Source: Fervidicola ferrireducens (GTDB taxonomy: Bacteria; Bacillota; Thermosediminibacteria; Thermosediminibacterales; Thermosediminibacteraceae). From it: DNA of 50,425 nt. The notes beneath the pieces were generated by a model that saw nothing but the letters and a program-made list of their open reading frames with translations, was not told the DNA's origin and made no database searches. Position 1 is the first letter of the stretch. Each line of letters opens with the position of its first letter. Position numbers and translations under genes: made by a program. Location of the stretch: positions 1 through 50,425 of the forward strand of contig NZ_LOED01000017.1 of NCBI RefSeq assembly GCF_001562425.1, read 5' to 3'. Of the stretch, positions 50,270-50,425 are shown in pieces.

Positions 50270-50425
50270 CATGACAGTTTGCGGGGAGTTCTTTCCGGAG
50301 ATTTACCCAGCCTTCCGCTCACAGAAATGGAGCCGTGGTGAGGAAGATCCTCTTGTGACGGAGATGCGCCTTTTCTGTGCTTGCATGCGTTGGGCCTTCA
50401 ACCGGCTACTGGAGGGTGCATCCCG
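50238..50425 (+). CDS. tnpB: TnpB of the IS607-family element (5-prime part, cut by window end)
   Basis: An open frame of 62 codons starting ATG at 50238, overlapping the end of tnpA in another frame and running off the window. A basic start (MPKKHKKDKF) is followed by EMRLFCACMRWAFNRLLEGA, the N-terminal helical segment typical of OrfB/TnpB proteins. The catalytic RuvC part lies outside the window. Confidence 0.75.
   Translation, partial: MPKKHKKDKFSMTVCGEFFPEIYPAFRSQKWSRGEEDPLVTEMRLFCACMRWAFNRLLEGAS

Overview
The window comes from a low-to-mid-GC anaerobic Firmicute, most likely a thermophilic clostridial lineage of the Thermoanaerobacterales/Thermosediminibacterales kind. This is inferred from a sporulation-type BofA, a B12-dependent (class II) ribonucleotide reductase, a four-subunit pyruvate/2-oxoacid:ferredoxin oxidoreductase, a long Bacillus-type SRP RNA and strong A+G-rich ribosome binding sites with many TTG/GTG starts. 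Almost every gene lies on the minus strand.

Left part (1-18.1 kb): a probable IS21-like end, a small hypothetical gene, an EF-G paralogue, guaB and a DUF503 gene. A tight cluster of four DnaA boxes lies just upstream of DUF503. On the plus strand a yybP-ykoY (Mn2+) riboswitch with its own terminator controls a TMEM165/GDT1 transporter. Next comes nrdJ, interrupted by two inteins only 11 extein residues apart; the first splits the active-site loop directly in front of the predicted radical cysteine. A small zinc-ribbon protein with a PerR-like regulator, a 37-residue plus-strand microORF and a patatin phospholipase follow. Two central-metabolism operons complete this part: porGDAB, and a two-gene pyruvate carboxylase (carboxyltransferase fused to an AccB-like carrier, plus AccC).

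Middle part (18.2-35.3 kb): the conserved Firmicutes block tRNA-Ser/tadA/ffs/dnaX/ybaB/recR/yaaL/bofA is present in its usual order and orientation but is broken twice. One break holds lysE plus an IS200/IS605 element (tnpA, tnpB) that sits in the loop of what looks like the recR terminator. The other is an accessory segment of about 9.6 kb: arsC-like phosphatase, a Uma2 gene, a beta-glucoside PTS operon (IIB-IIC-GH1-IIA) with a sigma-54 promoter, its LevR-type activator split by a frameshift, an IS605-type end truncating a second Uma2 gene, a Nudix hydrolase and a DedA protein. dnaX carries an A AAA AAG slippery heptamer followed at once by a -1 UGA, as in E. coli. Six tRNAs (four Ser, two Arg) flank tadA, and one of them is tRNA-Arg(ACG), the TadA substrate.

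Right part (35.4-50.4 kb): a frameshifted MFS transporter, then a long minus-strand efflux operon (membrane-fusion lipoprotein, RND pump, TolC-like protein, TetR regulator, MacB-type ATPase, a double-length adaptor, MacB-type permease) running into a polysaccharide deacetylase and a PilX-like protein. The operon starts at a promoter with a perfect 16-bp palindrome that is probably the TetR operator. An MNT/HEPN toxin-antitoxin-like pair and an IS607-family element (serine transposase plus the start of tnpB, cut by the window end) finish the window.
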